Shown piece by piece: positions 25,309 to 34,501 of a DNA stretch of 64,000 nucleotides. The notes under the pieces are model-generated. The model worked only from the letters and a program-made list of their open reading frames with translations. It was not told the DNA's origin and searched no databases. The stretch is taken from NCBI GenBank assembly GCA_015057635.1, contig SVEB01000020.1, positions 1-64,000 of the forward strand, read 5' to 3'. This DNA is from Lachnospiraceae bacterium (lineage in GTDB: Bacteria; Bacillota; Clostridia; Lachnospirales; Lachnospiraceae). Each line of letters opens with the position of its first letter. Position 1 is the stretch's first letter. The position numbers were made by a program, and so were the translations under genes.

Positions 25309-27627
25309 ATGAGAAGTGAATTAAAACCAAATGCAGTGAATCAGATTCCAAAAGGAAATCTGATTTTTCAAGAAGGAGAGGCAGTAGAGCAAATCTGTCT
25401 TATCTTAAAAGGACATGTGAGCATGATGAACGCCGGGATCAAGACAGTCTTATCCTCCGGCAGTTTTATTGGAAGCAATGATATTTTTATCGGACGGTAT
25501 TTAGTAGATTATACAGCTAAGGATGATGTCATGCTGTATGTATTTCCGGCAGAAGGACCAGAATCGCTTCAGGAGATCTTATCTATTAATAAGGACTATA
25601 GCGGTCTTATGATACTGTATTTAAGCAACTATCTGCGAGAAGTATATAAAGGGCGGGAAAACCTCGCAAATCTTGCAGAGTCCTGCTCTGATTTTATCAA
25701 GAAGCAGTATGCGGATTATATGGAGATCGGAAGAAAAACCAGTTTTTCCTTAAAATCCATGCCGGTATTAGAAGGTCTTCCGGCATTTGAAAATGAACTG
25801 GAGACAGAATTAAGAAAAATCAATTATTATATAGATGCATCAGGAATTCCATTAGATCTTCAGAAAAGCTATTATGCAGCAGGCGGTGTTTCGATGGCAT
25901 GTTATCAGGCGGAAGAGCTTTCTGGTCTGATTAAAGCCCTCATCTTAGAAAGCCGTGAAATCGCAGATTATCTAGAAGAAGCAGTCGTAGCGCTTACCGG
26001 AGGAGAGCAGAGTCTGTTCCAGAATGAAGTGATGTTAGCACTGCATTTAAAGAAGAATGGGCAGGATGCGGGGCAGTTAACCGATATGATCGATGATATG
26101 GTCGGAATGATCAATCAGGCGCAAACGACGCTTGAAAATAGGACAAACCGTACAGTCATGGTGGACAGAGCAAGAATGGAACAGCTTTACTATGCTGTGC
26201 TTTCTGGAAGCCAAATTATACCGGATAAAAAGGCAGCAAAGGTAAAAGATGTGGAGAAGGAAGTGGAAAGCCTTAACGATTCCTTAGGCCAGATTTTACG
26301 TTTTGCAAATCTGAAAGAAGAACGCGCTGCAAAATTCAAGGCGGATATGGAACTGTTTTTAGCGGAGCCAGACCGTTTAAGCACAGCGGCGGAAGTGCGC
26401 AGCCTGAAAAAAGAGATCGCATCCGTGTTCTATGAATTATATGAGGCGGTATTCTTCCGCGCATACGGAAGAGACGAACTTCCAAAGGCAGTGGAATTAT
26501 TCTTAGATTTCGGATATGCAGATGAACGTTTGTTAACAAAGGAACAGTTATATTCTTTATGCAAGGTGGAACAGGGTGAATCATCAACCCCATGTGAGGT
26601 TCATACATTAAGGGAATGGCTAACCTTAATCTACGAGAATAAGAAGGAACCTTCCAAGAGTGAACTGGATGTAGATTATACCGACTATGTAAGGGAACTT
26701 AAAAAGAACGGTTCCATTACCGAGCAGGAAGAGGAAGCATGGCTTACAGACGGTGTGAAAAAAGTGCATTTTGAGATCGAGCATATGTTTAAGAGCAATC
26801 ATAAGATCGTAAATGGCCAGATTTCTGTTTTTGCACCGGTTCTTTATAAGGAAGCATTTCCAAAGAATTCAGACCGTGCATTCTTAGGAAAAGATACGGT
26901 AAACAGAGTGATTGAACGCCTTCTGTCCGTGGATTATTCGATCTTTTATCGCGAGTCGCTTTATGTGAATAAGGATGCGGGAATTGAAAAAGAATATATC
27001 GAACAGGAAGTTGTGCCAGACATCATTCTTCTTCCGGGAACCGGAGAGAGCGGAAGCATGTGGCAGGAGATTACCGGGAAGAAGAGAGATACAAAAGGAC
27101 GTTTCTTTCTGCCGGTATTTATGGACACGAATTTATCTGATATTATGATTAAACTGTTCGGACGTTATCGCTGGGAGCTTTGCAGATGCATCCAGGGAAG
27201 CGCATGGAACAATATTAAATATAAATCTCTGACTTCCGAATATATGGATTATATCCAGTTCTATCGCAAGAACTCGGATTTATCTGCAGAACGGAAGGAA
27301 AAAGTAAAGTTACAGATTCAGAAGGGCAGAAATAATATTCGGGAAATCTTTGTGATTGATTATGAAGCGTGGATGAAGGAATCCGGCGGCATGATCAAGA
27401 TGAATAAGGTTGCAAGAGAGATTCTTGCTACTTACTGTCCGTTTACAAAAGAAATCCGGACAAAGCTTTCCACACAGCCAATGTTTGAGGAGGCGATGGC
27501 AAGATTTAACCGGGAAAAGGCAAAGAAGGTACAGTCACTGGATTTACGGTACCGTGCTTTGCAGAGAGAAAACATTGAGTTAACAGAAGAACTGATTGAG
27601 ACATTAAGATTCTATCAGGAACTGTAA
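25309..27627 (+). CDS. Protein with N-terminal cyclic-nucleotide-binding-like fold, first gene of the SMC-like operon
   Basis: This 772-residue cytosolic protein begins with a beta-roll of the Crp/cNMP type (about residues 13-85; IPKGNLIFQEGE, ICLILKGHVSMM). In its phosphate-binding cassette the usual Gly-Glu and Pro-Arg-x-Ala are not conserved (GSNDIFIGRYLVDYTA), so it may not bind cAMP. The remaining about 690 residues are mostly helical. The C-terminal part contains VVPDIILLPGTGESGSMWQEI and LFGRYRWELCRCIQG, and I recognise no enzyme motif. A TATAAT at 25230-25235 is the likely -10. It lies 57 nt upstream of the MukF-like gene, and co-transcription suggests a regulatory or loading role. 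Confidence 0.75.
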   Translation: MRSELKPNAVNQIPKGNLIFQEGEAVEQICLILKGHVSMMNAGIKTVLSSGSFIGSNDIFIGRYLVDYTAKDDVMLYVFPAEGPESLQEILSINKDYSGLMILYLSNYLREVYKGRENLANLAESCSDFIKKQYADYMEIGRKTSFSLKSMPVLEGLPAFENELETELRKINYYIDASGIPLDLQKSYYAAGGVSMACYQAEELSGLIKALILESREIADYLEEAVVALTGGEQSLFQNEVMLALHLKKNGQDAGQLTDMIDDMVGMINQAQTTLENRTNRTVMVDRARMEQLYYAVLSGSQIIPDKKAAKVKDVEKEVESLNDSLGQILRFANLKEERAAKFKADMELFLAEPDRLSTAAEVRSLKKEIASVFYELYEAVFFRAYGRDELPKAVELFLDFGYADERLLTKEQLYSLCKVEQGESSTPCEVHTLREWLTLIYENKKEPSKSELDVDYTDYVRELKKNGSITEQEEEAWLTDGVKKVHFEIEHMFKSNHKIVNGQISVFAPVLYKEAFPKNSDRAFLGKDTVNRVIERLLSVDYSIFYRESLYVNKDAGIEKEYIEQEVVPDIILLPGTGESGSMWQEITGKKRDTKGRFFLPVFMDTNLSDIMIKLFGRYRWELCRCIQGSAWNNIKYKSLTSEYMDYIQFYRKNSDLSAERKEKVKLQIQKGRNNIREIFVIDYEAWMKESGGMIKMNKVAREILATYCPFTKEIRTKLSTQPMFEEAMARFNREKAKKVQSLDLRYRALQRENIELTEELIETLRFYQEL

Positions 27628-27632
27628 GTTAT

Positions 27633-27667
27633 AGACTGTCGTAACGGATCATCAATTACGGCAGTCT
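27633..27667 (+). promoter_or_regulatory. Intercistronic hairpin between the first and second operon genes
   Basis: AGACTGTCGTAA and TTACGGCAGTCT form a 12-bp stem (one G-U pair) with an 11-nt loop, followed by TATCTTTT. It could be a partial terminator or an mRNA-stability element that lowers or separates expression of the downstream genes. Confidence 0.6.
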
Positions 27668-27684
27668 TATCTTTTGGAGGAAAT

Positions 27685-29277
27685 ATGACGAAGAACAATC
27701 CTATGTTAGATGATATATATGAAAATCATCAGGAGCGAATTTTAAATCTGATGAAGTATCTTCCATTCTTTCGGCTGCAGGAAATGTCATTCCATCAGTA
27801 TAAGGAAGGAAAGTATGACGGGCTTGAGCTTGATATGGGCTATATCGTGATGGGCGTGTTGCGTTTCTTTATTGAAGAGAACAACTTCAATGACAGAATG
27901 GTGACGTATCAGGATTATTTAGAGTTTGTGACCGGGCTTTTAAGACGGGACTTTGATATAGTGCTTCCTAATGAGGAAGAAAAGGAGTTAGCGGGCTATA
28001 TCTTTGATAAGATCAAGAACGACGGAAGACCATTTACAATGGATTACTTCGATCCGCTAGAGAAAAAGAGAAAGACAGCCAGAATGAGACTGATTGACAG
28101 CACGTTACGAGATGGCGTGATGTATTACGATATCACAGCAGATGCAATCGAGTTTTACTTAGAGACGAAGGAAGTCAAGGAAGGAAGCCGGATCAATATC
28201 AAGCAGCTGCTTTTAGAGAAAATGATTGAGACAAAGAACTTTAGCGGCGGCCTTGATGTGATTAGGCAGATCAATTCAGAAGTAAATAAGTTAAGGATCC
28301 GAAAGCAGGAAGTCATTAAGACGCTTGGCATCAATGTATACGAAGGGGTTAAGGCGTTAGAGGAATTCAACCGTACCGGAATCCGCTGGTTTGAGGAAGA
28401 GCAGAGCGCATTTTCAAAAAATCGCGAACTGATCGCGAAGGCAAAACAAAAGGCAGAGGAAAGTAAGGCAGATGCCGGAACATACGGAAGCGCCTATGAG
28501 GAAATCTTCCTATTAGAAAATGAATTATTAAAGGCAATCTCGAACCATGGAAAGCTGTTAAGCGACTGCATGGAGCTGCAGGTGAAGGCAGATGAGATCA
28601 TTCATAAATATAAATTCTCAAGGCTTAAGAATGCATTTGACTTTAAGGGCTATTTAGAGAAGGCAAGAAAAATCAATGATGCAAGCTTACTAGGAAATCT
28701 GATCCGTCCGCTTCAGAAGATGAAGACAAAGCAGAGCTTTTATATCGGGCAGATCGATGATGTGCTGACGCAGACTGTGAAGGAAGAGGAAGAAGGCGAG
28801 AAGATCAAGGAAGAGGAAGTGGTGATGTATCGCTTCGAGGATGAGGAAGAGGAAGTAAGAATCGGGGAAAACTATACCGCGATCATAAGGACCTTATTCG
28901 ATACGCTTTTAACAACGGAACGCTTTGATCTGTTAGAGTTTAATGAAATCTTAGGGTTAAAGTATTTTGATAACATCTTTCGAAACAGCGACTATTATTC
29001 GTTTCTTGTGCATATCTGCCAGAAGAAAGAGTATGACTTAAGCGAAGTGAAGAAGCATCAGGATACCTTCTTTGAAGGAATCGTAAGTGAGATGCTAAAG
29101 GATTCCAAGAATATCCGTTATCTAAACCTTCGCTTCCGGTTAGAGCTGTTAGGCGATATGGAAGAGACGATGCTTGATTTTGAGGAGCATGAGACGGAAC
29201 GAATTCCACATCTGATTCGAGGCGTGGAACGGGATGCAGAGTTCATGACATCGAATATACGGTTTATCCGGTACTAA
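27685..29277 (+). CDS. MukF/JetA-like kleisin subunit
   Basis: This 530-residue protein matches the pattern of Wadjet JetA/MksF/MukF proteins. An N-terminal winged-helix-like domain (about residues 1-110) is followed by a middle helical bundle containing YYDITADAIEFYLETKEV, INIKQLLLEKMI and GGLDVIRQINSEVNKL. A C-terminal winged-helix-like part follows an acidic linker (KEEEEGEKIKEEEV). Kleisins of this type bridge the SMC head domains and bind the MukE/JetB subunit. GGAGG lies 6 nt before the ATG. It is separated from the next gene by 17 nt. Family assignment is from pattern recognition, not a profile search. Confidence 0.75.
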   Translation: MTKNNPMLDDIYENHQERILNLMKYLPFFRLQEMSFHQYKEGKYDGLELDMGYIVMGVLRFFIEENNFNDRMVTYQDYLEFVTGLLRRDFDIVLPNEEEKELAGYIFDKIKNDGRPFTMDYFDPLEKKRKTARMRLIDSTLRDGVMYYDITADAIEFYLETKEVKEGSRINIKQLLLEKMIETKNFSGGLDVIRQINSEVNKLRIRKQEVIKTLGINVYEGVKALEEFNRTGIRWFEEEQSAFSKNRELIAKAKQKAEESKADAGTYGSAYEEIFLLENELLKAISNHGKLLSDCMELQVKADEIIHKYKFSRLKNAFDFKGYLEKARKINDASLLGNLIRPLQKMKTKQSFYIGQIDDVLTQTVKEEEEGEKIKEEEVVMYRFEDEEEEVRIGENYTAIIRTLFDTLLTTERFDLLEFNEILGLKYFDNIFRNSDYYSFLVHICQKKEYDLSEVKKHQDTFFEGIVSEMLKDSKNIRYLNLRFRLELLGDMEETMLDFEEHETERIPHLIRGVERDAEFMTSNIRFIRY

Positions 29278-29294
29278 ACAGGGAAAGGAACGCT

Positions 29295-30029
29295 ATGAAC
29301 AATCGAAATTTTGAAAGAGCCATGGACCTTTTCTCCGCACTGATCGTAGGGGAAGAAGTCAGCAAACGGACGGGAAAGAATGCGGATCTTTACGATGCGT
29401 ATACGTCCAATGCAGAAGTGAATGAAATCTTAGATACCATGCTAAAGAAGCTGGGACTTAAATTATATGATTCCAATGAAAGCCTGTTTGTCTCAGCAGG
29501 AGACCATAACCGGGTATTCGGATTCAGTAATGAAGAATTAAAAAGAATGATGGGATTACGTTTAAATAAGGAACTGTATCTGTGTTACTACATCATTTAC
29601 AACGTGATGACGATGTTCTATCATAGCTCGGCTTCCTATACGTATTTAGAGTATGTGAAGTGTGAGGATGTGATCGAAGCGGTCAGCGCATCCTTAAAGA
29701 ATGTGACCGATAAGATCAATTTGTTAGCCAGAAATGAATTAGAAGAGAGCAGTTTTGAGCTGCTTGCGATTACATGGGATGAGCAGCCTGTGATCGGCAA
29801 AGAGGATGCGGCAGTCCGTGCGTCAAGAGGAAGCAAGGCCGGGTATGTAAAGACCGCATTCAACTTTTTAATCTCACAGAATCTGTTCGCAGAAGCACAG
29901 GAACGCTATTATCCGACGGAACGGTTCCATGCCCTGATGCGTCACTATTTTGAAGAAGAGAGAGGGCGTCTCTTTGAAATGGAACAGGCACTTATGATGG
30001 AAGGAGAAAAAGAAGATGCCGCATATTAA
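29295..30029 (+). CDS. MukE/JetB-like accessory subunit
   Basis: This 244-residue protein has the size and the tandem winged-helix pattern of MukE/MksE/JetB subunits, with the segment NKELYLCYYIIYNVMTMFY and the C-terminal GYVKTAFNFLISQNLF. It may correspond to the family called DUF6063. In MukBEF these proteins bind the kleisin and modulate DNA binding. GGAAAGGAA precedes the ATG. It overlaps the SMC gene by 14 nt, suggesting translational coupling. Confidence 0.7.
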   Translation: MNNRNFERAMDLFSALIVGEEVSKRTGKNADLYDAYTSNAEVNEILDTMLKKLGLKLYDSNESLFVSAGDHNRVFGFSNEELKRMMGLRLNKELYLCYYIIYNVMTMFYHSSASYTYLEYVKCEDVIEAVSASLKNVTDKINLLARNELEESSFELLAITWDEQPVIGKEDAAVRASRGSKAGYVKTAFNFLISQNLFAEAQERYYPTERFHALMRHYFEEERGRLFEMEQALMMEGEKEDAAY

Positions 30030-33000
30030 TCGAATCCGAGTGAACAACGTAAAGTATAACTTTGGCACACAAAGCTACGACGACTTTATGATGAAGCCAT
30101 TTGGAAAAAATACATTATACGACCTGGCAAACGGCGGCGGTAAGAGTGTGCTGATGCTTTTAATGCTTCAGAACGTGATTCCGAACTGTACGCTAGATGA
30201 AAAACAGCCGATTGAGAAGCTCTTTCGTACCGGCGACGGCAGCAGCACGATTCATTCCTTAATTGAGTGGAAGTTAGATGAAAGCGAGGATGCAGGTGCT
30301 TATAAATATATGACAACCGGTTTTTGTGCCAGAAAGGCGAGCGATAAGGCTGTTACGGAAGCAAAAGTGCAGGACACCGCTTCCATCGAATATTTCAATT
30401 ATTGTATCTTTTATCGAGACTATAATGAAAACGATATCAGGAACCTTCCTCTTGTAAAGGATAAGGAACGAATCACCTATACCGGCTTAAAGAAGTATTT
30501 AAAGGAATTAGAGCGCGATAATTCTTTAGAGGTGCACATCTTTGAGCGAAAAGGTGAGTACCAGAATTTTATCAGCCGTTTTGGTCTGTATGAAAGCGAA
30601 TGGGAAATCATAAGGGGGATCAATAAGACCGAAGGCCATGTGAGAACGTACTTTGAGACCAATTATAAGACTACAAGAAAAGTCGTGGAAGATCTGTTAA
30701 TTGAAGAGATCATTCAGAAATCATTTGCCTTAAAGACCGGCCATGATGAGACGGATGAGATCATGTCAAAGACTCTCTTAGAAATGAAGGATCGTCTGAT
30801 TGAACTGTCGAAACAGAAGGAACAGCTTAAGAGCTATGATCATCAGGTGGAACTTTTAGATAGCTTTGGCACACGTCTTGAAGTGTTAAAACAGGCGTAT
30901 GAGAAACGAAGCGTGGCAGCTAAAGGGCTTAACGCTGTTTATCAGGCAGCAGTGGAGTCTGCTAAAAAGCAGAAGAGTGACCGAGATGAAAAAGAAAATG
31001 CAAAACAAAGGTTAAACGAGGAACAGGAAACAATCCGAAAACGCGTGGATGCAATCCGCTACGCAGCAGAGCTAAAAAAGACCGAAGAGGCAAAAAAAGA
31101 GGCTAGAAAGCTTCAAAAAGAAATTGAAGATGCGACTGCACGCCGAAATGAATCCGATGAATGGCTCCGTTTAAGAGAGAGCATGAATGAGTTCTTAGAA
31201 TACCAGGAAGTGAAAAAGAAGAAGGAAGAGGTGGCGGAAGCCGTATTCTCTGTTGAGAATAAGAATAGCTCTTTGATTCATGAGATTCAGGAACTGGTAT
31301 CAATTTTAAAAGGCCGTTACGAAAAGAAGAAAGAGGAGTTAGAGGAAAGACAGAATGCAGAACGCGTTTCCTATGACTCCATAAAAGAAGCCTTTGAAAA
31401 GAAAGGGGAACGGGAACGTTTCTTAGAAAAAGAGGCTTATGTATGGGAAAGCAGGCTTGCTTTGATGACGGATTCCGTGACCGGATTAGAGGCAAAGGCG
31501 GCAGTGCTAAAACAGGATGCCGGGCTGTTCTTTTTAGAGGATCTAAGCAAGGCAAAGGAAGAAAACCGCACGAAGTTAAAAGAGCAGAAGGAGCAGATGG
31601 GGGCAGTCCTTCAGGCTGTGGAAGAGAAAAAGCAGGCGCTAGAGGAAGTGAAGCGTGTATCTGCAAAAGCGGAGGCAAGTCTTGATGCGCTTCAGACAAA
31701 GGATACGGAAGAGAATCAGTTTTTTGCTTCTTATGAAAGAGAGAAGAAAAAAGCAGATGGCTTAAAGAATGTATACGGAAGTGCCGATACCGAAGGAATG
31801 CTAAAAGAAATTCATTCAAGATACCGTGCGAATCTAAAAGCGATGGAGAGTCTTCGCATGCTCCGTGAGGAATATGAAAAGCAGAGAGAAAATCTGAAAA
31901 AAGGATATTTCCTCCCGGATGAGAGCGCGACAATCCGTCTGTTATCTTATTTAAATGAACGAGAGTTAGCAAGACCGATTACCGGTATTGCCTATATGAA
32001 GGAACGAGCAAAGGAAGAGGCAGGGGATCTTCTGGTACTCTATCCATTCCTTCCATATTCCTTAATCGTTACGGATGCAGAGTATGAGACGCTAAGGAAA
32101 GATGCGGCTCTTCGTGAGAAGGATTTCTTTGGCATTGTGCCGGTAATTAAAGAGTCTGCCCTTCTGTTAAAGGAAGAGCTGTTTGAACCTTCTAAGATGC
32201 AGTTAGCGGCAAAGGATTTAGGCATTTACCTGGATGAAAGAAAGTTAAATAAGGAACTTTTAAAGATTTCAGACCGTATCGAGAAGGCAGAGGAAGACTT
32301 AAAGCGGATGGCCGCATTAGAACAGACATATATGGAAGATGAGGCATTTGCAAGCGCGTTCCTTCTTAAGTATGAACAGGTATATCCGGCTATGAAGGAT
32401 AAGAGGGCGAAGAGAGAGAAAGCCTTAAAACAGGCGATGGAGCAGGTCGCAATCCTAAAATCACAGTCTTCTTCCATGACAGAAGAGATCTGCAAAGGGG
32501 AGGAAACGCTTAAAAAGGCAGAGGAGGCAATGCGCCAGACAGAAAGGGAGTGGCAGGCACTTGTTTCGCTGTCAGCCTTAAGTGAGGAACTTTCTTCCTT
32601 ATACAAAGAACAGGAAAATGGCAGCAGATTAAGAGATAAGCTCTTAACGGAACTTCAGGCGGCAAAGAATGATCTTGCGAAGCTTTCAAAATCCTTAGAG
32701 GAAAAGAAAGGCTGTTTAGAACAGATCACGAAGGAACTTGGCAGAATCAATCTTTTATGGGAAGAAAAGTATGCAAAATATGAACGGGAAGGCAGTGTCT
32801 TAGAAAGCCCGTTATCCACGGAGGAATTAGAGAGCAAGGCGAATGGAAAGATTCTTGCATTTGAAAGTGAGAATACCGGAATTGAGGATAAGAATCATCT
32901 GATCCGCTCCTATGCGGATACGATGAACCGTTTGTTAAAGAGCATAAAGAATAAGAGAATCAGTCTTGCTACCCTTCAGGAAATGCATGAAAAACAGGAA

Positions 33001-34440
33001 ACGTATCAGACTGCGGAAGAAAATCTGCAGGAAAGACGAGGGGAAATCCTTTCATTCGAGGAATCCATCGCCAGACAAAAGACTCTGTTTGATATGCAGA
33101 TGGGGCAGGTAAACCGCATGGAAGGAAAGTTGATGCAGTCGCTTTCTGCCATGAAGGAGAAGTATCAGAATGTGTCCGAAGAATTCCTGTCAGAAAGCGC
33201 AGGTATGGAGGAATCTTCCTTTGCAGCATTAGGGAAGAAGAAGGAAGAGGATTTAAGATTATGTCTTAAGGAAATCGAAGAAGCGGAAAAAGAAATCCGT
33301 TCGTTAGAAGATATCTGTAAGGATATTGAACGGATGTTCAAAAACTCTGGTTCCCTTAATCTGTCTAAGGCAGGCGAAATGGCCGGAAAAAGAAAAGATG
33401 CCGCTATGCTTAAAAAAGAGCAGGAAGTATTGGAAAAGGAATACGATCGTGCAAGTACCGACCTTAAGAGAAAGCAGGATGACTTCTACAAGCAGAAGCA
33501 AAAACTCTTAGAAGCACTTCAGGAAGAGAATGCAGCGGGTCTTGCGGAAGAAATCAGCATAAGCGTCAGAATGCCGCAGGATGAGGAAGAGGCAAAGGAA
33601 CTCAAAAGAAACTTAAAAGAAGTGGCGGATCTGTTAGAGTTAGAGAAAGGCCGTATTGAGCGAGGAATCGCAGATATGGCGAGTATCAAGAGCAACTTCG
33701 AGAATCAGTGTCTGCAGAGGTGTCTCAACATCAAATCGGAATTAGAGCAGCTAGCGAAGCTATCTAAGATAACATTAGATGGTGAGCAGATTCCAATTAT
33801 CAATCTTCAGATTCCTTATGTGAAGGAAGAGCTATATAAGGACCGCATGGCTTCCTATATTGATCAGATTGTTTCTGCAGTGGATGACTATGAAGAGGGA
33901 CCGGATAAGCTTAAGTTCATTCGAACTTCTCTTTCCTTAAAGAAATTATTCTCTGTAATCGTAACCGATATGAACCAGATCCGGTTAAGTCTTTACAAGC
34001 GGGAACGCATGAAGGAAAACAGCAGACACCTTCGTTATGAAGAGGCGGTGGGAAGTACCGGTCAGTCTCAGGGAATTTATATTCAGTTCCTGATCGCAAT
34101 CATCAACTATATATCCTGTCTGAATTCAGGAAGGGGAGATAATAAGGGGCTAAAAAAAGTCATCTTTATCGATAATCCATTCGGTGCGGCAAAGGATGTG
34201 TATATTTGGGAGCCGATCTTTGAACTGCTAAAGACAAATGAAGTACAGTTAGTCGTTCCGGCAAGAGGAACGACTCCGGCTATTACCGGACGGTTTGATG
34301 TAAACTATGTTCTGGGACAGAAATTAGTGGACGGAAAACAGCAGACGGTTGTCGTGGATTACCAGAGCAGGGTGAATGTTTCTGACGTAGAATATGTGCC
34401 GCTGGAATTCGAGCAGACAAGCCTGAATTTGTTTGAATAA
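30016..34440 (+). CDS. MukB/JetC-like SMC ATPase
   Basis: This 1474-residue protein has the SMC/MukB layout. The N-terminal half-head carries an atypical Walker A (LANGGGKS, residues 37-44). Long coiled coils span about 250-600 and 750-1300. A globular hinge-like region lies about 630-745 (YFLPDESATIRLL, PFLPYSLIVTDAEYETL). The C-terminal half-head has a signature-like GSTGQSQG (1346-1353) and Walker B VIFIDNPFG. There Asp1386 is followed by Asn where the catalytic Glu normally stands. The end (VQLVVPARGTTPAITGRF) parallels the MukB C-terminus. AAGGAGAAAAAG precedes the ATG. It likely forms a loop-extruding complex with the two preceding subunits. Confidence 0.82.
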   Translation: MPHINRIRVNNVKYNFGTQSYDDFMMKPFGKNTLYDLANGGGKSVLMLLMLQNVIPNCTLDEKQPIEKLFRTGDGSSTIHSLIEWKLDESEDAGAYKYMTTGFCARKASDKAVTEAKVQDTASIEYFNYCIFYRDYNENDIRNLPLVKDKERITYTGLKKYLKELERDNSLEVHIFERKGEYQNFISRFGLYESEWEIIRGINKTEGHVRTYFETNYKTTRKVVEDLLIEEIIQKSFALKTGHDETDEIMSKTLLEMKDRLIELSKQKEQLKSYDHQVELLDSFGTRLEVLKQAYEKRSVAAKGLNAVYQAAVESAKKQKSDRDEKENAKQRLNEEQETIRKRVDAIRYAAELKKTEEAKKEARKLQKEIEDATARRNESDEWLRLRESMNEFLEYQEVKKKKEEVAEAVFSVENKNSSLIHEIQELVSILKGRYEKKKEELEERQNAERVSYDSIKEAFEKKGERERFLEKEAYVWESRLALMTDSVTGLEAKAAVLKQDAGLFFLEDLSKAKEENRTKLKEQKEQMGAVLQAVEEKKQALEEVKRVSAKAEASLDALQTKDTEENQFFASYEREKKKADGLKNVYGSADTEGMLKEIHSRYRANLKAMESLRMLREEYEKQRENLKKGYFLPDESATIRLLSYLNERELARPITGIAYMKERAKEEAGDLLVLYPFLPYSLIVTDAEYETLRKDAALREKDFFGIVPVIKESALLLKEELFEPSKMQLAAKDLGIYLDERKLNKELLKISDRIEKAEEDLKRMAALEQTYMEDEAFASAFLLKYEQVYPAMKDKRAKREKALKQAMEQVAILKSQSSSMTEEICKGEETLKKAEEAMRQTEREWQALVSLSALSEELSSLYKEQENGSRLRDKLLTELQAAKNDLAKLSKSLEEKKGCLEQITKELGRINLLWEEKYAKYEREGSVLESPLSTEELESKANGKILAFESENTGIEDKNHLIRSYADTMNRLLKSIKNKRISLATLQEMHEKQETYQTAEENLQERRGEILSFEESIARQKTLFDMQMGQVNRMEGKLMQSLSAMKEKYQNVSEEFLSESAGMEESSFAALGKKKEEDLRLCLKEIEEAEKEIRSLEDICKDIERMFKNSGSLNLSKAGEMAGKRKDAAMLKKEQEVLEKEYDRASTDLKRKQDDFYKQKQKLLEALQEENAAGLAEEISISVRMPQDEEEAKELKRNLKEVADLLELEKGRIERGIADMASIKSNFENQCLQRCLNIKSELEQLAKLSKITLDGEQIPIINLQIPYVKEELYKDRMASYIDQIVSAVDDYEEGPDKLKFIRTSLSLKKLFSVIVTDMNQIRLSLYKRERMKENSRHLRYEEAVGSTGQSQGIYIQFLIAIINYISCLNSGRGDNKGLKKVIFIDNPFGAAKDVYIWEPIFELLKTNEVQLVVPARGTTPAITGRFDVNYVLGQKLVDGKQQTVVVDYQSRVNVSDVEYVPLEFEQTSLNLFE

Positions 34441-34443
34441 AAC

Positions 34444-34472
34444 TTGTTTCTTAATAATGGAGATGATAATAT
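34444..34472 (+). promoter_or_regulatory. Candidate promoter of the AAA+-like gene
   Basis: TTGTTT and TAATAT are 17 nt apart in the 61-nt gap after the SMC gene, and no terminator is seen in the gap. The downstream gene may be both co-transcribed and independently expressed. Confidence 0.35.
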
Positions 34473-34501
34473 AGTCATAGATTTAAAATGGGGGCACATC
34501 T

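Noticed and set aside
25101-25319. 72-codon open frame over the end of the SRP RNA
   Set aside because: It overlaps the SRP RNA 3' helix and its probable terminator, has no ribosome binding site and a low-complexity Phe-rich product.
25309-27627. cNMP-fold protein considered as the missing JetD/MksG nuclease
   Set aside because: No TOPRIM-type acidic motif pattern or winged-helix of the JetD type is visible; the protein instead starts with a Crp-like beta-roll.
31103-31972. 289-codon minus-strand open frame inside the SMC gene
   Set aside because: It is a mirror of Lys/Glu-rich coiled-coil codons on the other strand, giving a Leu/Ser/Pro-rich product without a ribosome binding site.
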